Of a stretch of 64,000 nucleotides of DNA, positions 42,726 to 52,092 are shown in pieces; the stretch's first letter is position 1; each line of letters opens with the position of its first letter. The DNA comes from Marinobacter sediminicola. Its GTDB lineage: Bacteria; Pseudomonadota; Gammaproteobacteria; Pseudomonadales; Oleiphilaceae. The translations under genes and the position numbers were made by a program. Location: contig NZ_JAVIXR010000004.1 in the NCBI RefSeq assembly GCF_031157525.1, positions 186,001 to 250,000 of the forward strand, written 5' to 3'. The notes beneath the pieces are model-generated. The model made no database searches and had not been told where the DNA came from. It worked only from the letters and a program-made list of their open reading frames with translations.

Positions 42726-43655
42726 ATGGCAGGGGTATTGGACAGTGTAAATCAGCGCACGCAGTTGGTCGGGCAGAACCGCCTTGAGCTCCTACTGTTT
42801 CGGTTGCGCGGCCGCCAGATATACGGCATCAACGTGTTCAAGGTGAAGGAAGTACTGCAGTGCCCCAAGCTGTATTCCATGCCTAACAGCCGTGCAGTGG
42901 TTCGCGGTGTGGCACATACGCGGGGCGAGACCATTCCGGTTATTGATCTTGGGATGGCTATTGGTTTGCCAGGGATACCTCAGGAGGACTTGCCCAATAG
43001 CTTTGTGATCATCACTGAGTACAATCGCAAAACCCAGGGGTTTTTGGTCACTGGTGTCGACCGAATACTGAACATGAATTGGGAAGATATTCTTCCTCCT
43101 CCAAAAGGGGCAGGGAAGGATATCTACCTTACAGCTGTTACCAAGATTGATGATAAGTTGGCAGAAATCATAGATGTAGAGAAGATTCTTTCTGAGGTGT
43201 CTCCGATTAGTGACGATGTGACGGAGGCGGTTCGGAACAAGAGCGCGGAAAGAGAAGCCGGACACCTGCCAATTCTTGTGGTGGATGACTCTGCTGTTGC
43301 GCGCCGGCAAATTGAGCGTTGCCTTACAGCCATCGGCATGGAAGTGGTTTTGAGAAACGACGGGAAGCAGGCTCTCGAATATCTCAAGGAAGTGACAGCG
43401 GATGGCTCCAAGGCAACCGATCATTTTTCATTGACTATCTCGGATGTAGAAATGCCCGAAATGGACGGGTATACACTGGTTACACGAATCAAAAGTGATC
43501 CCGCACTCAGTGGGCTCTTTGTTATGCTCCATACTTCACTGAGTGGTGTATTCAACAAGGCGATGGTTAAGAAAGTCGGAGCTGATGATTTCATGGCAAA
43601 GTTCAGCCCGGATGAGTTGGCGGGGCGGGTCATGGAAGTGTTAGATCAGGGCTGA
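42726..43655 (+). CDS. cheV: Chemotaxis coupling protein CheV
   Basis: Couples receptors to CheA and carries a phosphorylatable receiver. ATG 42726 is chosen for GGGGAGA 6 bases upstream. 309 residues: CheW domain (about 15-160, GINVFKVKEVL, GVAHTRGETIPVIDL) and receiver domain (about 185-305) with VVDDSAVARRQ, phospho-site Asp in SDVEMPEMDG and a C-terminal Lys in MAKFS. Confidence 0.95.
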   Translation: MAGVLDSVNQRTQLVGQNRLELLLFRLRGRQIYGINVFKVKEVLQCPKLYSMPNSRAVVRGVAHTRGETIPVIDLGMAIGLPGIPQEDLPNSFVIITEYNRKTQGFLVTGVDRILNMNWEDILPPPKGAGKDIYLTAVTKIDDKLAEIIDVEKILSEVSPISDDVTEAVRNKSAEREAGHLPILVVDDSAVARRQIERCLTAIGMEVVLRNDGKQALEYLKEVTADGSKATDHFSLTISDVEMPEMDGYTLVTRIKSDPALSGLFVMLHTSLSGVFNKAMVKKVGADDFMAKFSPDELAGRVMEVLDQG

Positions 43656-43694
43656 GGCTTTTTCGACAGGTAATTCATACAGAACTGAGATCCA

Positions 43695-44522
43695 ATGAAA
43701 GCAGAAATTACCCCACAGGAATATGAAGCCTTCAAGTCGTTCCTGCAGGATGCGTGTGGTATTTTGCTGGGCGAAAACAAGCAGTACCTGGTGAAAAGCC
43801 GTTTGCGGCGGATACTGGAAGAGAATGATTTGAATTCTCTGGGTGATCTGCTCGGGCTTTTGAAAAAGTCCGGTAGGGCAAGTCTCAGAGAAGTGGTCAT
43901 TGATGCAATGACCACCAACGAAACCCTATGGTTTCGTGATAACCACCCGTTCCGTATCCTTCAGGAACAACTGCTCCCCGAGTTTGCCGAGCGCTCCCCG
44001 GCAACCCCATTGAGAATCTGGTCAGCTGCCTGTTCTACAGGTCAGGAACCTTACTCGGTTGGGATGATTGTGGACGAGTTTCGGCGTCAGAAGCCCGGGA
44101 AATTGCGCAATGTGAAGGTGACTGCGACAGACATCTCCAAAAGCGTGCTTGAAGTCGCCCGCCGGGGTGAGTACGAGATGATCGCTATTGGCAGAGGATT
44201 GTCGCCAGAACGTCAGAGAGCGTTTTTTACACCGTCCACCAACGGCGGCTGGCAGATTCGGCCCGAAATCAAAAGCATGGTGGAGTTCAAAGAACTGAAC
44301 CTCCTTGAGCGGTATATGCTGGGCAAATTCGACATTGTGATGTGTCGTAACGTGTTGATCTATTTCTCTGCCGATCATAAGAAAGATATCCTGACCCGCA
44401 TACACGCCACCCTTAATCCCGGGGGGTATTTGATTTTGGGTGCGTCTGAATCCCTCAATGGCTTGCCCGATCTTTACGAAATGGTTCAGTGCCACCCCGG
44501 AATCATTTACAGGAAAAAATAA
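43695..44522 (+). CDS. cheR: Chemotaxis protein methyltransferase CheR
   Basis: SAM-dependent methylation of glutamates on chemoreceptors. 275 residues: N-terminal helical domain (about 1-75), then the catalytic domain with TNETLWFRD, SAM loop WSAACSTGQEPYS, VTATDIS and FDIVMCRNVLIYF. It follows cheV by 39 bases. The order flgN-flgM-flgA/cheV-cheR matches Pseudomonas. Confidence 0.96.
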   Translation: MKAEITPQEYEAFKSFLQDACGILLGENKQYLVKSRLRRILEENDLNSLGDLLGLLKKSGRASLREVVIDAMTTNETLWFRDNHPFRILQEQLLPEFAERSPATPLRIWSAACSTGQEPYSVGMIVDEFRRQKPGKLRNVKVTATDISKSVLEVARRGEYEMIAIGRGLSPERQRAFFTPSTNGGWQIRPEIKSMVEFKELNLLERYMLGKFDIVMCRNVLIYFSADHKKDILTRIHATLNPGGYLILGASESLNGLPDLYEMVQCHPGIIYRKK

Positions 44523-44525
44523 GCG

Positions 44526-45716
44526 ATGCCCTTCAACGTATGGGTACTGGTAGCTGCGCAGGCATTGGCCATGTGCACGGCGCCCTTTATTGTGTTTATC
44601 GGAAGCATTCAGGGGCGCCTTCTGGCGCCGGCCCCGGAGTACGCAACCCTGCCTGTCGGATTGGTGGTGGTGGGTACTGTACTCGCCATCAAACCAGCCA
44701 CCTGGTTGATGGAGCGCCTGGGGCGCAAGCGCGTAATGCTGCTTGGAACGTCCATGGGGATGCTGGCGGGCATCCTGGGTGCTCTGGCATCTTGGCTGGC
44801 CCTGTTCCCGTTGCTTTGTCTGGCGGCCGTGGTTGGTGGGACGGGGCTGGCAGTGGTGCACCAGTATCGCTTCGCTGCGATGGAATCAGTGCCTGCCAGC
44901 ATGGCTGGGTCAGCTGCTTCACGGGTTTTGCTTGGCGGGCTTATTGCAGCCTGGCTTGGGCCTGAGATTGCGGCACTAGGCAGTGAGGGCGGAACGGATC
45001 ATCCTTTTTTCACAAGCTGGCTCGCGCTGGCGGGTGTCCAGTTTGCAGCGCTTGTAATACTGAGCCTGGGTTATCGTGCGAAGAGTGAACTGGTAAGGCC
45101 TGTTCATGCCAACGGCGGCGGCCGCCCAATGAAAGACATTCTCGCCAACCCTTTGGTTTGGGTAGCGATCAGCGGTGCGGCGATTGGCTATGCCGTGATG
45201 AGTTTTATCATGACGGCAACGCCACTCAGCATGACGGAAATGGCGGGGCATGATCTGGACGATGCCAAGCGTGTAATTCAGTTGCACATCATGGCCATGT
45301 ATTTACCATCGCTCATCAGTGGTTGGCTCACGCGGGTTGTCGGTATACCGCTTATGATGGCAGCAGGGCTTCTTGCCTATCTTGGGTGTATTGTTCTGGC
45401 CGCCAGCGGCATTGAGTTTCACCACTACCTTTCGGCGTTGGTGCTATTGGGTATTGGCTGGAACTTTCTGTTTGTGGGTGGCACTACACTGTTGCCGAGG
45501 GGCTATACAGATGCCGAACGGTTCAGGGTTCAAGGTCTGAATGATGTGTTCGTGTTCGGCTCCCAGGCCACTGCGGCTCTATCGGCCGGTGTCATACTTT
45601 CATGGGTTGGCTGGTCTGCGCTTGTGATGGTTGCTGTACCGTTCCTGGTAATCCACGGGTTGCTGATGGTGTTCTGGTTAAGTCGAGGGGATGCCAGAGT
45701 CACCGAAACCGAGTAG
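44526..45716 (+). CDS. MFS transporter
   Basis: 396 residues with about 12 hydrophobic helices and the MFS loop 2-3 motif MERLGRKRVMLLG (about 61-73). The closest impression is a drug/sugar-like MFS permease (YfcJ/YbfB-like); the substrate is unknown. The ATG is 3 bases after the cheR stop, so it is probably translated from the same mRNA, which is odd for a transporter. Confidence 0.85.
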   Translation: MPFNVWVLVAAQALAMCTAPFIVFIGSIQGRLLAPAPEYATLPVGLVVVGTVLAIKPATWLMERLGRKRVMLLGTSMGMLAGILGALASWLALFPLLCLAAVVGGTGLAVVHQYRFAAMESVPASMAGSAASRVLLGGLIAAWLGPEIAALGSEGGTDHPFFTSWLALAGVQFAALVILSLGYRAKSELVRPVHANGGGRPMKDILANPLVWVAISGAAIGYAVMSFIMTATPLSMTEMAGHDLDDAKRVIQLHIMAMYLPSLISGWLTRVVGIPLMMAAGLLAYLGCIVLAASGIEFHHYLSALVLLGIGWNFLFVGGTTLLPRGYTDAERFRVQGLNDVFVFGSQATAALSAGVILSWVGWSALVMVAVPFLVIHGLLMVFWLSRGDARVTETE

Positions 45717-45739
45717 TGCACAGCACTGTTGGATCACAC

Positions 45740-46393
45740 TCAATCAATGGGCAGGTGGCCGGTCTTTACCCAGATAATTGTTTCATGCTCCACAAAAGGG
45801 TGGTGCTGGCTCATGTGAGGGCTTCGCATCCATGTACCCTGTGGATAGCGCCCATGGTCATCACAAAACTCACCAGAAATAACGAATATCTCTTCGCCTC
45901 CGAAATGTCTGTGGGGCTGAAACTTCTCATTGGCTGGCCACTTAACAAGTGCCACATGCTCGTGCTCAAATTCATGCAGTGGCATTACTTCAAGGCCGCC
46001 GATTCCTGGTAGCCAGTCGGTATTTTTTGTATCAATCTGCACTGTTTTAAGATCCCGTTCATTAAACTGGTGCAGCTTTACCAGCAGCGTGCAGCCCAAC
46101 TGACTGAATGGCGCGTGTCCACTTCCGGGTGGGTTACGTAGGTATGTGCCGGCAGGGTAGTCACCGTTTTCGTCGGAAAATATGCCTTCCAGGACCAGTA
46201 TTTCTTCACCGAGAGGATGCTCGTGCCGGCTGAATGAAGCGCCCGGGTCGTAGCGTACAATACTGGTTGCGTGGCCTCTTTCTGCCTCCTCTCGGGCAAG
46301 CGGCTTTCTGACCACGCCCCCTGCGGGGCTGGGAGACCACTCTTGTTCACCAGTGCGGATGACAACCTTGCGGCCAAAATCCATATTCAGCAT
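45740..46393 (-). CDS. Bicupin protein (ChrR-like cupin)
   Basis: 217 residues with two cupin folds. The first (about 25-110) has metal-site SRHEHPLGEEILVLEG; the second (about 125-217) has HRHFGGEEIFVISGEF. Both keep the His-x-His...Glu pattern, so metal binding is likely. The C-terminal cupin of ChrR anti-sigma factors is a relative, but no zinc anti-sigma domain and no ECF sigma gene is present. AGAGG lies 6 bases before the ATG. Enzyme or sensor role unknown. Confidence 0.82.
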   Translation of the reverse strand: MLNMDFGRKVVIRTGEQEWSPSPAGGVVRKPLAREEAERGHATSIVRYDPGASFSRHEHPLGEEILVLEGIFSDENGDYPAGTYLRNPPGSGHAPFSQLGCTLLVKLHQFNERDLKTVQIDTKNTDWLPGIGGLEVMPLHEFEHEHVALVKWPANEKFQPHRHFGGEEIFVISGEFCDDHGRYPQGTWMRSPHMSQHHPFVEHETIIWVKTGHLPID

Positions 46394-46465
46394 TTTGTGC
46401 CTCTTTAATAAAAGTCGAGACGTTCATTACGACGCAAAACTACGGGTGGATGGGCGGGTTTGCGG

Positions 46466-46996
46466 CTATTTGATTAACGCTTGAATATCACGGAAGGCGG
46501 GGTGCTTGCAGTGCCCCATCCATTCAAACGCGACCATCTCGACCGTGACAATACGAGCACCGCTCGCACTGAGCCGATCAAGCGCCACGTCCCGATCAAA
46601 TTCATTCCGCGAGCCCGTTGCGTCAGCAACAACCCATACCTTGTATCCGGCATCAATCAGGCTGAGAGCCGTTTGCATCATGCACACATGGGTTTCGCAG
46701 CCAGCAATAATAATATGCTGCCGGCCTTCGGGTAGGCTTTCCACTAATCCGTCGGGGCAGGCGTCAAAGTGGTACTTTGCAAGAGTATGGTGGCAAAGTT
46801 CTTTGATGGCTTCCACGTTAGGCCCCAGCTTTTCCGGCAGCTGTTCGGTACCTACAACGGGTATGTTCAAAAGCCCTGCAACGGTTGCAAGGGTTGTGCA
46901 CCTGTCTACTACATCCTGGCCGTAGGCAATGGCTGGCATCAGCTTCTCCTGAATATCTACCAGCAGAAGAATGGATTGGTCGGGTTTCATTAGCAT
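46466..46996 (-). CDS. Isochorismatase-family cysteine hydrolase
   Basis: 176 residues with the family triad Asp14 (LLVDIQ), Lys74 (LAKYHFDAC) and Cys105 (CETHVC). Closest in style to the YcaC-like hydrolases of unknown natural substrate; the isochorismate or nicotinamide pathway is not supported by neighbours. 72 bases separate it from the bicupin gene on the same strand. Confidence 0.88.
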   Translation of the reverse strand: MLMKPDQSILLLVDIQEKLMPAIAYGQDVVDRCTTLATVAGLLNIPVVGTEQLPEKLGPNVEAIKELCHHTLAKYHFDACPDGLVESLPEGRQHIIIAGCETHVCMMQTALSLIDAGYKVWVVADATGSRNEFDRDVALDRLSASGARIVTVEMVAFEWMGHCKHPAFRDIQALIK

Positions 46997-47206
46997 GGAT
47001 AGCCCCCAAGCTTGGTTAACATAATGAACAGATTGGAAATGCCATGATACTCCTAACGTGAATAGTGAGCACGTTACTGCCTATTATTGGTGCAAACTGG
47101 AAATTTTGCCGGGATTTATCGTAAGGGAGTTGCCAAGCGCCCCTAAAACCATTAAAGTTTGCGCCCTCAAATGAGCGACGATATTGCTGATTTGAAACAG
47201 GTTATT

Positions 47207-47297
47207 GGAGAGGTGGCCGAGTGGCTGAAGGCGCACGCCTGGAAAGTGTGTATACGTTAATAGCGTATCGAGGGTTCGAATCCCTCTCTCTCCGCCA
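47207..47297 (+). tRNA. tRNA-Ser (GGA)
   Basis: Ninety-one bases including an encoded CCA (47295-47297). Acceptor arm GGAGAGG pairs with TCTCTCC. D arm GCCGAG...; anticodon stem CACGC/GTGTG encloses CTGGAAA, so the anticodon is GGA, reading UCC and UCU. The long variable arm (TATACG...CGTATC) is diagnostic of serine. T arm GAGGG-TTCGAAT-CCCTC. Confidence 0.97.
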
Positions 47298-47306
47298 ATA
47301 CTGAAC

Positions 47307-47333
47307 CCCAGCAGAAGTGCTGGGTTTTTTTTT
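47307..47333 (+). terminator. Terminator of tRNA-Ser
   Basis: CCCAGCA (47307-47313), loop GAAG, TGCTGGG (47318-47324), then nine T's. Confidence 0.92.
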
Positions 47334-47340
47334 GGGCGTC

Positions 47341-48210
47341 TCAAAGCCACTTTCTTGCCTCTGCAATCACTGTATTCATTCTATTCGGCAAAGACTGCTC
47401 GCGCCGAACTACAAGGTACAGAGTCTCACTGACTGGTTGCGGCAATTGATGGCTTTTGATGGAATTTGGCCGATTGAAGGCCTCAACAGCATGCGCAGGC
47501 AATACGGTAAATCCTAATCCCAAGCTCACTGGTTCCAGGATCAAGCCAATCTGGTTCGAGAAGCCTTTCTTTTTGAACAGGTTGCTGTGTTGAAACTGGG
47601 GGAAGTTCGCGCTAAGTAGCATGCTGGCATGATGAGCGCCATCAGGGTGATCGATAAAGCCTAGCTGTGTTAATGCTTCCCAGCTTGGGTCAACAACATT
47701 TGCAGGCGTGACCAGCAGCAAGGATTCATGTGCAATTGCTTGGCAGCTTACTTTTTCAAGGGTTGGCGCGCTGGTCATGAATCCAATATCGGATTTATAG
47801 TCCGCAATAGTCTTTTCAACATCTTTGTTGGGGGCAAACCGGTAATCAATGACCAGTTCAGAATGCTGGCTCTGCAACCCAAGAAGGTGCGGGTAAAGCT
47901 TTAGGCCTACGCTTCCAGGCGACATCACCCTGACCAGCCCTTTGTATGGGGGGTCCTCCGCTATTCTTTGATCAAGGCTCGACAGCGCCTGAATGAGTGT
48001 TCGCCCTTCAGCGTAAAGGCGTTCACCTGCATCTGTGAGTGAAAACTGCTTACCTTCCCGTAGAAGTAGCGCCACTCCTAATTGATCCTCCAGCTTCCGT
48101 ATATGCTGACTGACGCCAGATTGGGTCATGTGGAGGCGCTCAGCGGTGCGAGTGAAGTGGCCTGTTTCAACCAAGCTGCAGAAACTTCTTAGCCATGTCG
48201 TGTTGATCAT
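47341..48210 (-). CDS. LysR-family transcriptional regulator
   Basis: 289 residues. N-terminal helix-turn-helix (about 4-62: FTRTAERLHMTQSGVSQHIRKLE) and a periplasmic-binding-like effector domain (about 90-289). Divergent from the VOC gene with 93 bases between starts, so it probably controls that gene. Effector unknown. Confidence 0.9.
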   Translation of the reverse strand: MINTTWLRSFCSLVETGHFTRTAERLHMTQSGVSQHIRKLEDQLGVALLLREGKQFSLTDAGERLYAEGRTLIQALSSLDQRIAEDPPYKGLVRVMSPGSVGLKLYPHLLGLQSQHSELVIDYRFAPNKDVEKTIADYKSDIGFMTSAPTLEKVSCQAIAHESLLLVTPANVVDPSWEALTQLGFIDHPDGAHHASMLLSANFPQFQHSNLFKKKGFSNQIGLILEPVSLGLGFTVLPAHAVEAFNRPNSIKSHQLPQPVSETLYLVVRREQSLPNRMNTVIAEARKWL

Positions 48211-48224
48211 TATAGTTTGTACTC

Positions 48225-48242
48225 ATCATGATGGCAGATGAT
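48225..48242. promoter_or_regulatory. Candidate LysR operator (T-N11-A)
   Basis: ATCAT (48225-48229), 8 bases, ATGAT (48238-48242): an inverted repeat containing an AT-N11-AT motif in the divergent LysR/VOC gap. A CATCATGATG palindrome (48224-48233) overlaps it. Match to LysR boxes is by eye only. Confidence 0.4.
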
Positions 48243-48303
48243 AATTTTACGTAATCACTCTGCGTTTGTAATCTAATGCGAGGTTTAAACAGGAGAGCAG
48301 AGC

Positions 48304-48804
48304 ATGAATAACGTATATCCAAGAAACTTTTCACACATTGGGCTTTCAGTCCCCAACCTGGAAGAAGCGGTCAAATTTTATACCGAGGTGATGGGTTGGT
48401 ATCTGATCATGGAACCGACTGAAATCGTCGAGGATGACAGCCCCATTGGTGAAATGTGCACAGAAGTGTTCGGGAAAGGTTGGGGGAGTTTTCGAATTGC
48501 TCATATGTCGACCGGTGACAGGATTGGGGTAGAGGTGTTCCAATTCAGAAATCAGACTAACCCGGAAGATAACTTTGAATATTGGAAAACCGGCATTTTC
48601 CATTTCTGTGTGCAGGATCCGAATCTTGAAGAATTGGCTGATCGAATTGTTGCGGCGGGTGGCAAGAAGCGAATGGAAAAGCCGCGGTACTACTACCCCG
48701 GCGAAAAGCCTTACCGCATGATCTATATGGAAGACCCGTTTGGTAACATTGTGGAGATTTATAGCCACAGCTATGAGCTGATATACAGCGAGGGTGCTTA
48801 CTGA
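48304..48804 (+). CDS. VOC-superfamily (glyoxalase/bleomycin resistance) protein
   Basis: 166 residues with two beta-alpha-beta-beta-beta VOC units: first SHIGLSVPNLEEAVKFYTEVMG, second FHFCVQDPNLEELADRI...YMEDPFGNIVEIYSH. Metal-binding candidates are His13, a mid-protein Glu, His102-region and the C-terminal Glu in VEIYS. Could be a lactoylglutathione lyase-like or dioxygenase-type enzyme. AGGAGAG precedes the ATG. Probably regulated by the divergent LysR. Confidence 0.88.
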   Translation: MNNVYPRNFSHIGLSVPNLEEAVKFYTEVMGWYLIMEPTEIVEDDSPIGEMCTEVFGKGWGSFRIAHMSTGDRIGVEVFQFRNQTNPEDNFEYWKTGIFHFCVQDPNLEELADRIVAAGGKKRMEKPRYYYPGEKPYRMIYMEDPFGNIVEIYSHSYELIYSEGAY

Positions 48805-48818
48805 GGCCGGCCCCGATG

Positions 48819-49418
48819 CTAGCATCGCCTCCAGACCAGCAACCGGTTGTTGGCCGGCATTTCGAAGTCGGATTCCAGAACCAGCCCGATCGCATTGCCG
48901 GTTCGTTTGAGGTCATCCATATCCCGAATACCCATTTCAGGGTTTCGCTGTTTCAGATGAGTATCAAACTGCCGGTTGCTGGGGCTTGTGAATTGGCCTC
49001 CGTAGTTGAAAGGCCCGTACAGGCAGAAGGCTTCGCCCGCATCGAGAATGGCAGCCACGCCCCGGAACATTGCTTCAACCTCAGGCCAGGGCATGATGTG
49101 TGCTGTGTTGGCAGAGAAAACACCATTGATTGGCGGGAGTCGCCAGTCAGGCGCGCTGACATCCAGAGGCAAGGGGGTGTTGATGTTGGGCAGGTTCGCA
49201 TCTTCCAGCCAAGGCATACACAGCTGAGCGTTACTTGGGTGGTCGCTGGGCTGCCATAGAAGGTGCGGAAGGTGCTGGGCAAAATGAACCGCATGTTGCC
49301 CGGTACCTGTGCCAATCTCCAATAGGGTTCCAGGCTCGTTGAACACAGTGGCAATCTTTTCGAGAATAACTTGTTTGTTGTTCTCGCAGGCTTGGGAATA
49401 CGGCTTTCCGTCAGTCAT
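48819..49418 (-). CDS. DUF938 SAM-dependent methyltransferase-like protein
   Basis: 199 residues. SAM loop LLEIGTGTGQHAVHFA near residue 33 and the family segment WQPSDHPSN. NTAHIMPWPEVEAMF is typical of the DUF938 family. Substrate unknown. The gene ends 14 bases from the convergent VOC gene. Confidence 0.88.
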   Translation of the reverse strand: MTDGKPYSQACENNKQVILEKIATVFNEPGTLLEIGTGTGQHAVHFAQHLPHLLWQPSDHPSNAQLCMPWLEDANLPNINTPLPLDVSAPDWRLPPINGVFSANTAHIMPWPEVEAMFRGVAAILDAGEAFCLYGPFNYGGQFTSPSNRQFDTHLKQRNPEMGIRDMDDLKRTGNAIGLVLESDFEMPANNRLLVWRRC

Positions 49419-49463
49419 TGGAGGCTCTGATTGGTTATTGGAGGTTCGAGCGTAGACAGATGT

Positions 49464-50411
49464 TTATATCAGGCCAGCGCCCTTCAGGACAAATACCCCC
49501 AAGGTTACGGTGACGCTTGCCATCAGTGTGGTTATTGCAATGATGTTCGCCGCCAATCGGTCATTGCCGCCAAGCGCCTTGGCCATCACAAAGCTTGCAG
49601 CTGCTGTCGGACTGGCAAAGAACAGAAATAGCAGCCCCAGCTCAGGCCCGGAGAAACCTGATGCCCAGGCTGCGCCGGTACACAGGGCTGGCAAGAACAC
49701 CATCTTCATCAGGGATGAACTAAATGCCGTTGAGCTGTCATTGCGAAGGGCGCTGAAGGATACCGTTGCGCCGATGCACAACAAGGCCAGTGGAAGGGTA
49801 AGCGATGCAAAATAGTCGCCACTGGTAAGAATCCATTCCGGCAATTGAAGATTAAGCCAGGCCACAGGAACAGCTGCAAATACGGAAAGTATAAGAGGAT
49901 TGCGAAGTATGTCCTTGAGGATGCGGCGCCACTCCGGAGACTCTCCTGCCTGGTATGCAGTAAGCACAATCACCGAAAGTGCATTGTAAGAAAGGATCAC
50001 TACGCCCAGCAAAATACTACCAGCAGAGAGCCCGAAGTCTCCGTAAAGGTTTGCCGCCAATGCAAGCCCGACGATGCCGCAGTTACCCCTGAAAGCACCC
50101 TGCACGTATACGCCCCGATCAGCATGGGGTACGCGCCAGCGTGCCCAAAGCCATGCAAGTGTGAAACTGGTAAGTGTTGCAAACAGGTAGAAAACGAGAA
50201 GGCCAAGGTTAAGGGAGGTGCTTAGATCTGCCTTTATGATGCTGAGAAACACAAGCGTTGGTAGCGTGGCTTTGAAAACCAGTGCTGATGCAGTGTGCAC
50301 AAAGACGTCGTCTATCCAGCCGATGCGGCGCAACCCAAGCCCGATAAAAACCATAGCGAAAACCGGGAGAGTGGTTGCAAGAGTTTGCTGAAACAGGTTG
50401 ATCAGGTCCAT
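49464..50411 (-). CDS. AEC-family transporter (auxin efflux carrier type permease)
   Basis: 315 residues with about ten hydrophobic helices (two halves of five). Segments GAFRGNCGIVGLALAANLYG and PTAAASFVMAKALGG are typical of AEC permeases, which export or import small organic acids in bacteria. Substrate unknown. Encoded apart from any obvious catabolic gene. Confidence 0.88.
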   Translation of the reverse strand: MDLINLFQQTLATTLPVFAMVFIGLGLRRIGWIDDVFVHTASALVFKATLPTLVFLSIIKADLSTSLNLGLLVFYLFATLTSFTLAWLWARWRVPHADRGVYVQGAFRGNCGIVGLALAANLYGDFGLSAGSILLGVVILSYNALSVIVLTAYQAGESPEWRRILKDILRNPLILSVFAAVPVAWLNLQLPEWILTSGDYFASLTLPLALLCIGATVSFSALRNDSSTAFSSSLMKMVFLPALCTGAAWASGFSGPELGLLFLFFASPTAAASFVMAKALGGNDRLAANIIAITTLMASVTVTLGVFVLKGAGLI

Positions 50412-50543
50412 TGTAGAGCGGCCAGTAAGCTGGAGAGTGAAGGTTCCATGATAGATCTGAAGGAACGTTAATGAAATCGCTTGCCGAAGCCTCTAACGGG
50501 TGGGCTATAGTATGGCAAAACCTATAATACAAAGGGCTCAGGC

Positions 50544-50948
50544 ATGAACGTCGTTAATCCCGCGCCGGAACAGCTGCAGAAAGTTTTGGCAGACACTCCA
50601 AAAGACCAGCCTGTCGTAATGCTCAACTTGCTACGGTTTCGCGATAAAGCAGATTACTCCGATGATTCTGGCGAGTGCAGTGGGCGCGAAGCGTATCAAC
50701 AGTATATGAAAGAAGCGGCCGCTTGCGTGAGCGCCGTGGGCGCTGAGGTTATCTGGTCTGGTCGTAGTGTTGGTTCTCTTATTGCTCCGCCCGATGAGTC
50801 TTGGGATCAAGTGTTGCTTGTGCGTTATCCGTCAATCGATGCGTTCATGGCAATGATTCAGAGCTCTGAATACAAAGGCGTGGTCAAACACCGCACCGCA
50901 GCTTTGAAAGATTCAAGGCTGGTTGCCAATGTGGAAGGCCCGCGCTGA
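50544..50948 (+). CDS. DUF1330 family protein
   Basis: 134 residues of ferredoxin-like dimeric alpha-beta barrel type. VVMLNLLRFRDKADY and WDQVLLVRYPSIDAFMAMIQ match the DUF1330 pattern. The reaction is unknown. Weak RBS. Monocistronic, facing azlCD. Confidence 0.85.
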   Translation: MNVVNPAPEQLQKVLADTPKDQPVVMLNLLRFRDKADYSDDSGECSGREAYQQYMKEAAACVSAVGAEVIWSGRSVGSLIAPPDESWDQVLLVRYPSIDAFMAMIQSSEYKGVVKHRTAALKDSRLVANVEGPR

Positions 50949-50957
50949 AGCAAAGCC

Positions 50958-51308
50958 TCAGCCAATAACCCCGGATTCCAATAGCCCCGACTGGCGTATC
51001 ACCATATAGGTTGCTGTGCCTGCAGCAATAGAGAGCAGGGCATTGCGTCGCCACAGATGAACGATTACTACTAGAGTTCCCGCAAGAATTGCATCAAATC
51101 CGGGTAAAGCAGCATCCCAATCAGCCGAACGCTGTAAAAATACCGTAGCCAACAACGCCATAACTGCCGCAGGCAGGAAGCGCCCAAGGTGCTTTACGAG
51201 AGGGTGCTCGGTATGGCGTTCGAAAAACAGAAACGGGATGATTCTCGTTGCGAAGGTCGCAGCGGCAGCAACCGCAATGAAGGCTGTGAGATAAACGGTA
51301 TCAGACAT
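50958..51308 (-). CDS. azlD: AzlD-family branched-chain amino acid exporter small subunit
   Basis: 116 residues from ATG 51308, which overlaps the azlC stop by 8 bases; an earlier in-frame start would lie deep in azlC. Four hydrophobic helices; FATRIIPFLFF and RFLPAAVMALLAT are AzlD signatures. Acts with AzlC in export of branched-chain amino acids or related compounds. Confidence 0.88.
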   Translation of the reverse strand: MSDTVYLTAFIAVAAAATFATRIIPFLFFERHTEHPLVKHLGRFLPAAVMALLATVFLQRSADWDAALPGFDAILAGTLVVIVHLWRRNALLSIAAGTATYMVIRQSGLLESGVIG

Positions 51309-52011
51309 GGCTGTGGCCTTCCGCAGCAGGCTTGGCACGCAGGTTGCGATACTGGAGTAAAAGTACCGCGGTCACTATCGCAATGGCGCCAATGAGTTGG
51401 TGTGCAGGTGGCAGTACTATCATGGCTACCCCTGCCGCCGCTGCGCCAACCCATACCGGGAACGCATCCCCCAGTGCCTTGAGCTGTTCAATTGTGAGCA
51501 CAATGAACAGTGCAACAAGGGCAAATTCGATACCTGTGCTGTCAAACGCCACGTTTCGGCCCAGAAGAGCGCCAAGAATGCAGCCAATGACCCAGTAAAC
51601 CTGATTGAATGCCGTTATTCGGAAATCAATGTCCAGTTCCTTTAGTGTGTCCTGTGAGCGCGGGCGGCTTGTAAGTAGTGAGTAGGTCTCATCGGTCAGA
51701 CCAAAAATCAGATAGAGCTTGCGCCAGCCTGCCCGTCGGAACTGCCCGAGCAGAGACAGGCCATAGAAAAGATGGCGGGCATTGAGTACAAACATCGCGA
51801 TGAATACTTCCAGCAAACCGGCGCTGGCCGCTAAAAGGCTGACTGCAAGAATCTGGCCGGCACCAGCGTAGATGACTACGCCCATCAGTGGTGCTGCCCA
51901 CCATGCATAGTCCAGCTGGGTTGTGAACAGTACCCCGAAAGCCATGCCAAGCGGGAGGTAGCCAAAAAGAATGGGCAGTGTTAGGCGAAAAACCAGAGAG
52001 TTCATTAGCAT
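51301..52011 (-). CDS. azlC: AzlC-family branched-chain amino acid exporter large subunit
   Basis: 236 residues with about eight helices. PLGMAFGVLF, YAGAGQI and LNARHLFYGLSL are typical AzlC/YgaZ motifs. Forms the permease with AzlD, translationally coupled by overlap. The basis is fold and motifs; the transported amino acid is inferred from the family. Confidence 0.9.
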   Translation of the reverse strand: MLMNSLVFRLTLPILFGYLPLGMAFGVLFTTQLDYAWWAAPLMGVVIYAGAGQILAVSLLAASAGLLEVFIAMFVLNARHLFYGLSLLGQFRRAGWRKLYLIFGLTDETYSLLTSRPRSQDTLKELDIDFRITAFNQVYWVIGCILGALLGRNVAFDSTGIEFALVALFIVLTIEQLKALGDAFPVWVGAAAAGVAMIVLPPAHQLIGAIAIVTAVLLLQYRNLRAKPAAEGHSHV

Positions 52012-52092
52012 CCAAACGTTCTGAAAGTGAAGGATGATAGAGAATCGATCCGAATTTTGAAAGTGGGTATAGTGGCCTCAACAGGAGATACT

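Noticed and set aside
47084..47350. Open frame of 88 codons antisense to tRNA-Ser, with text like GGERGIRTLD...RLQPLGHLS
   Set aside because: This is the well-known false protein that results from translating the reverse strand of tRNA-Ser genes. No RBS fits.
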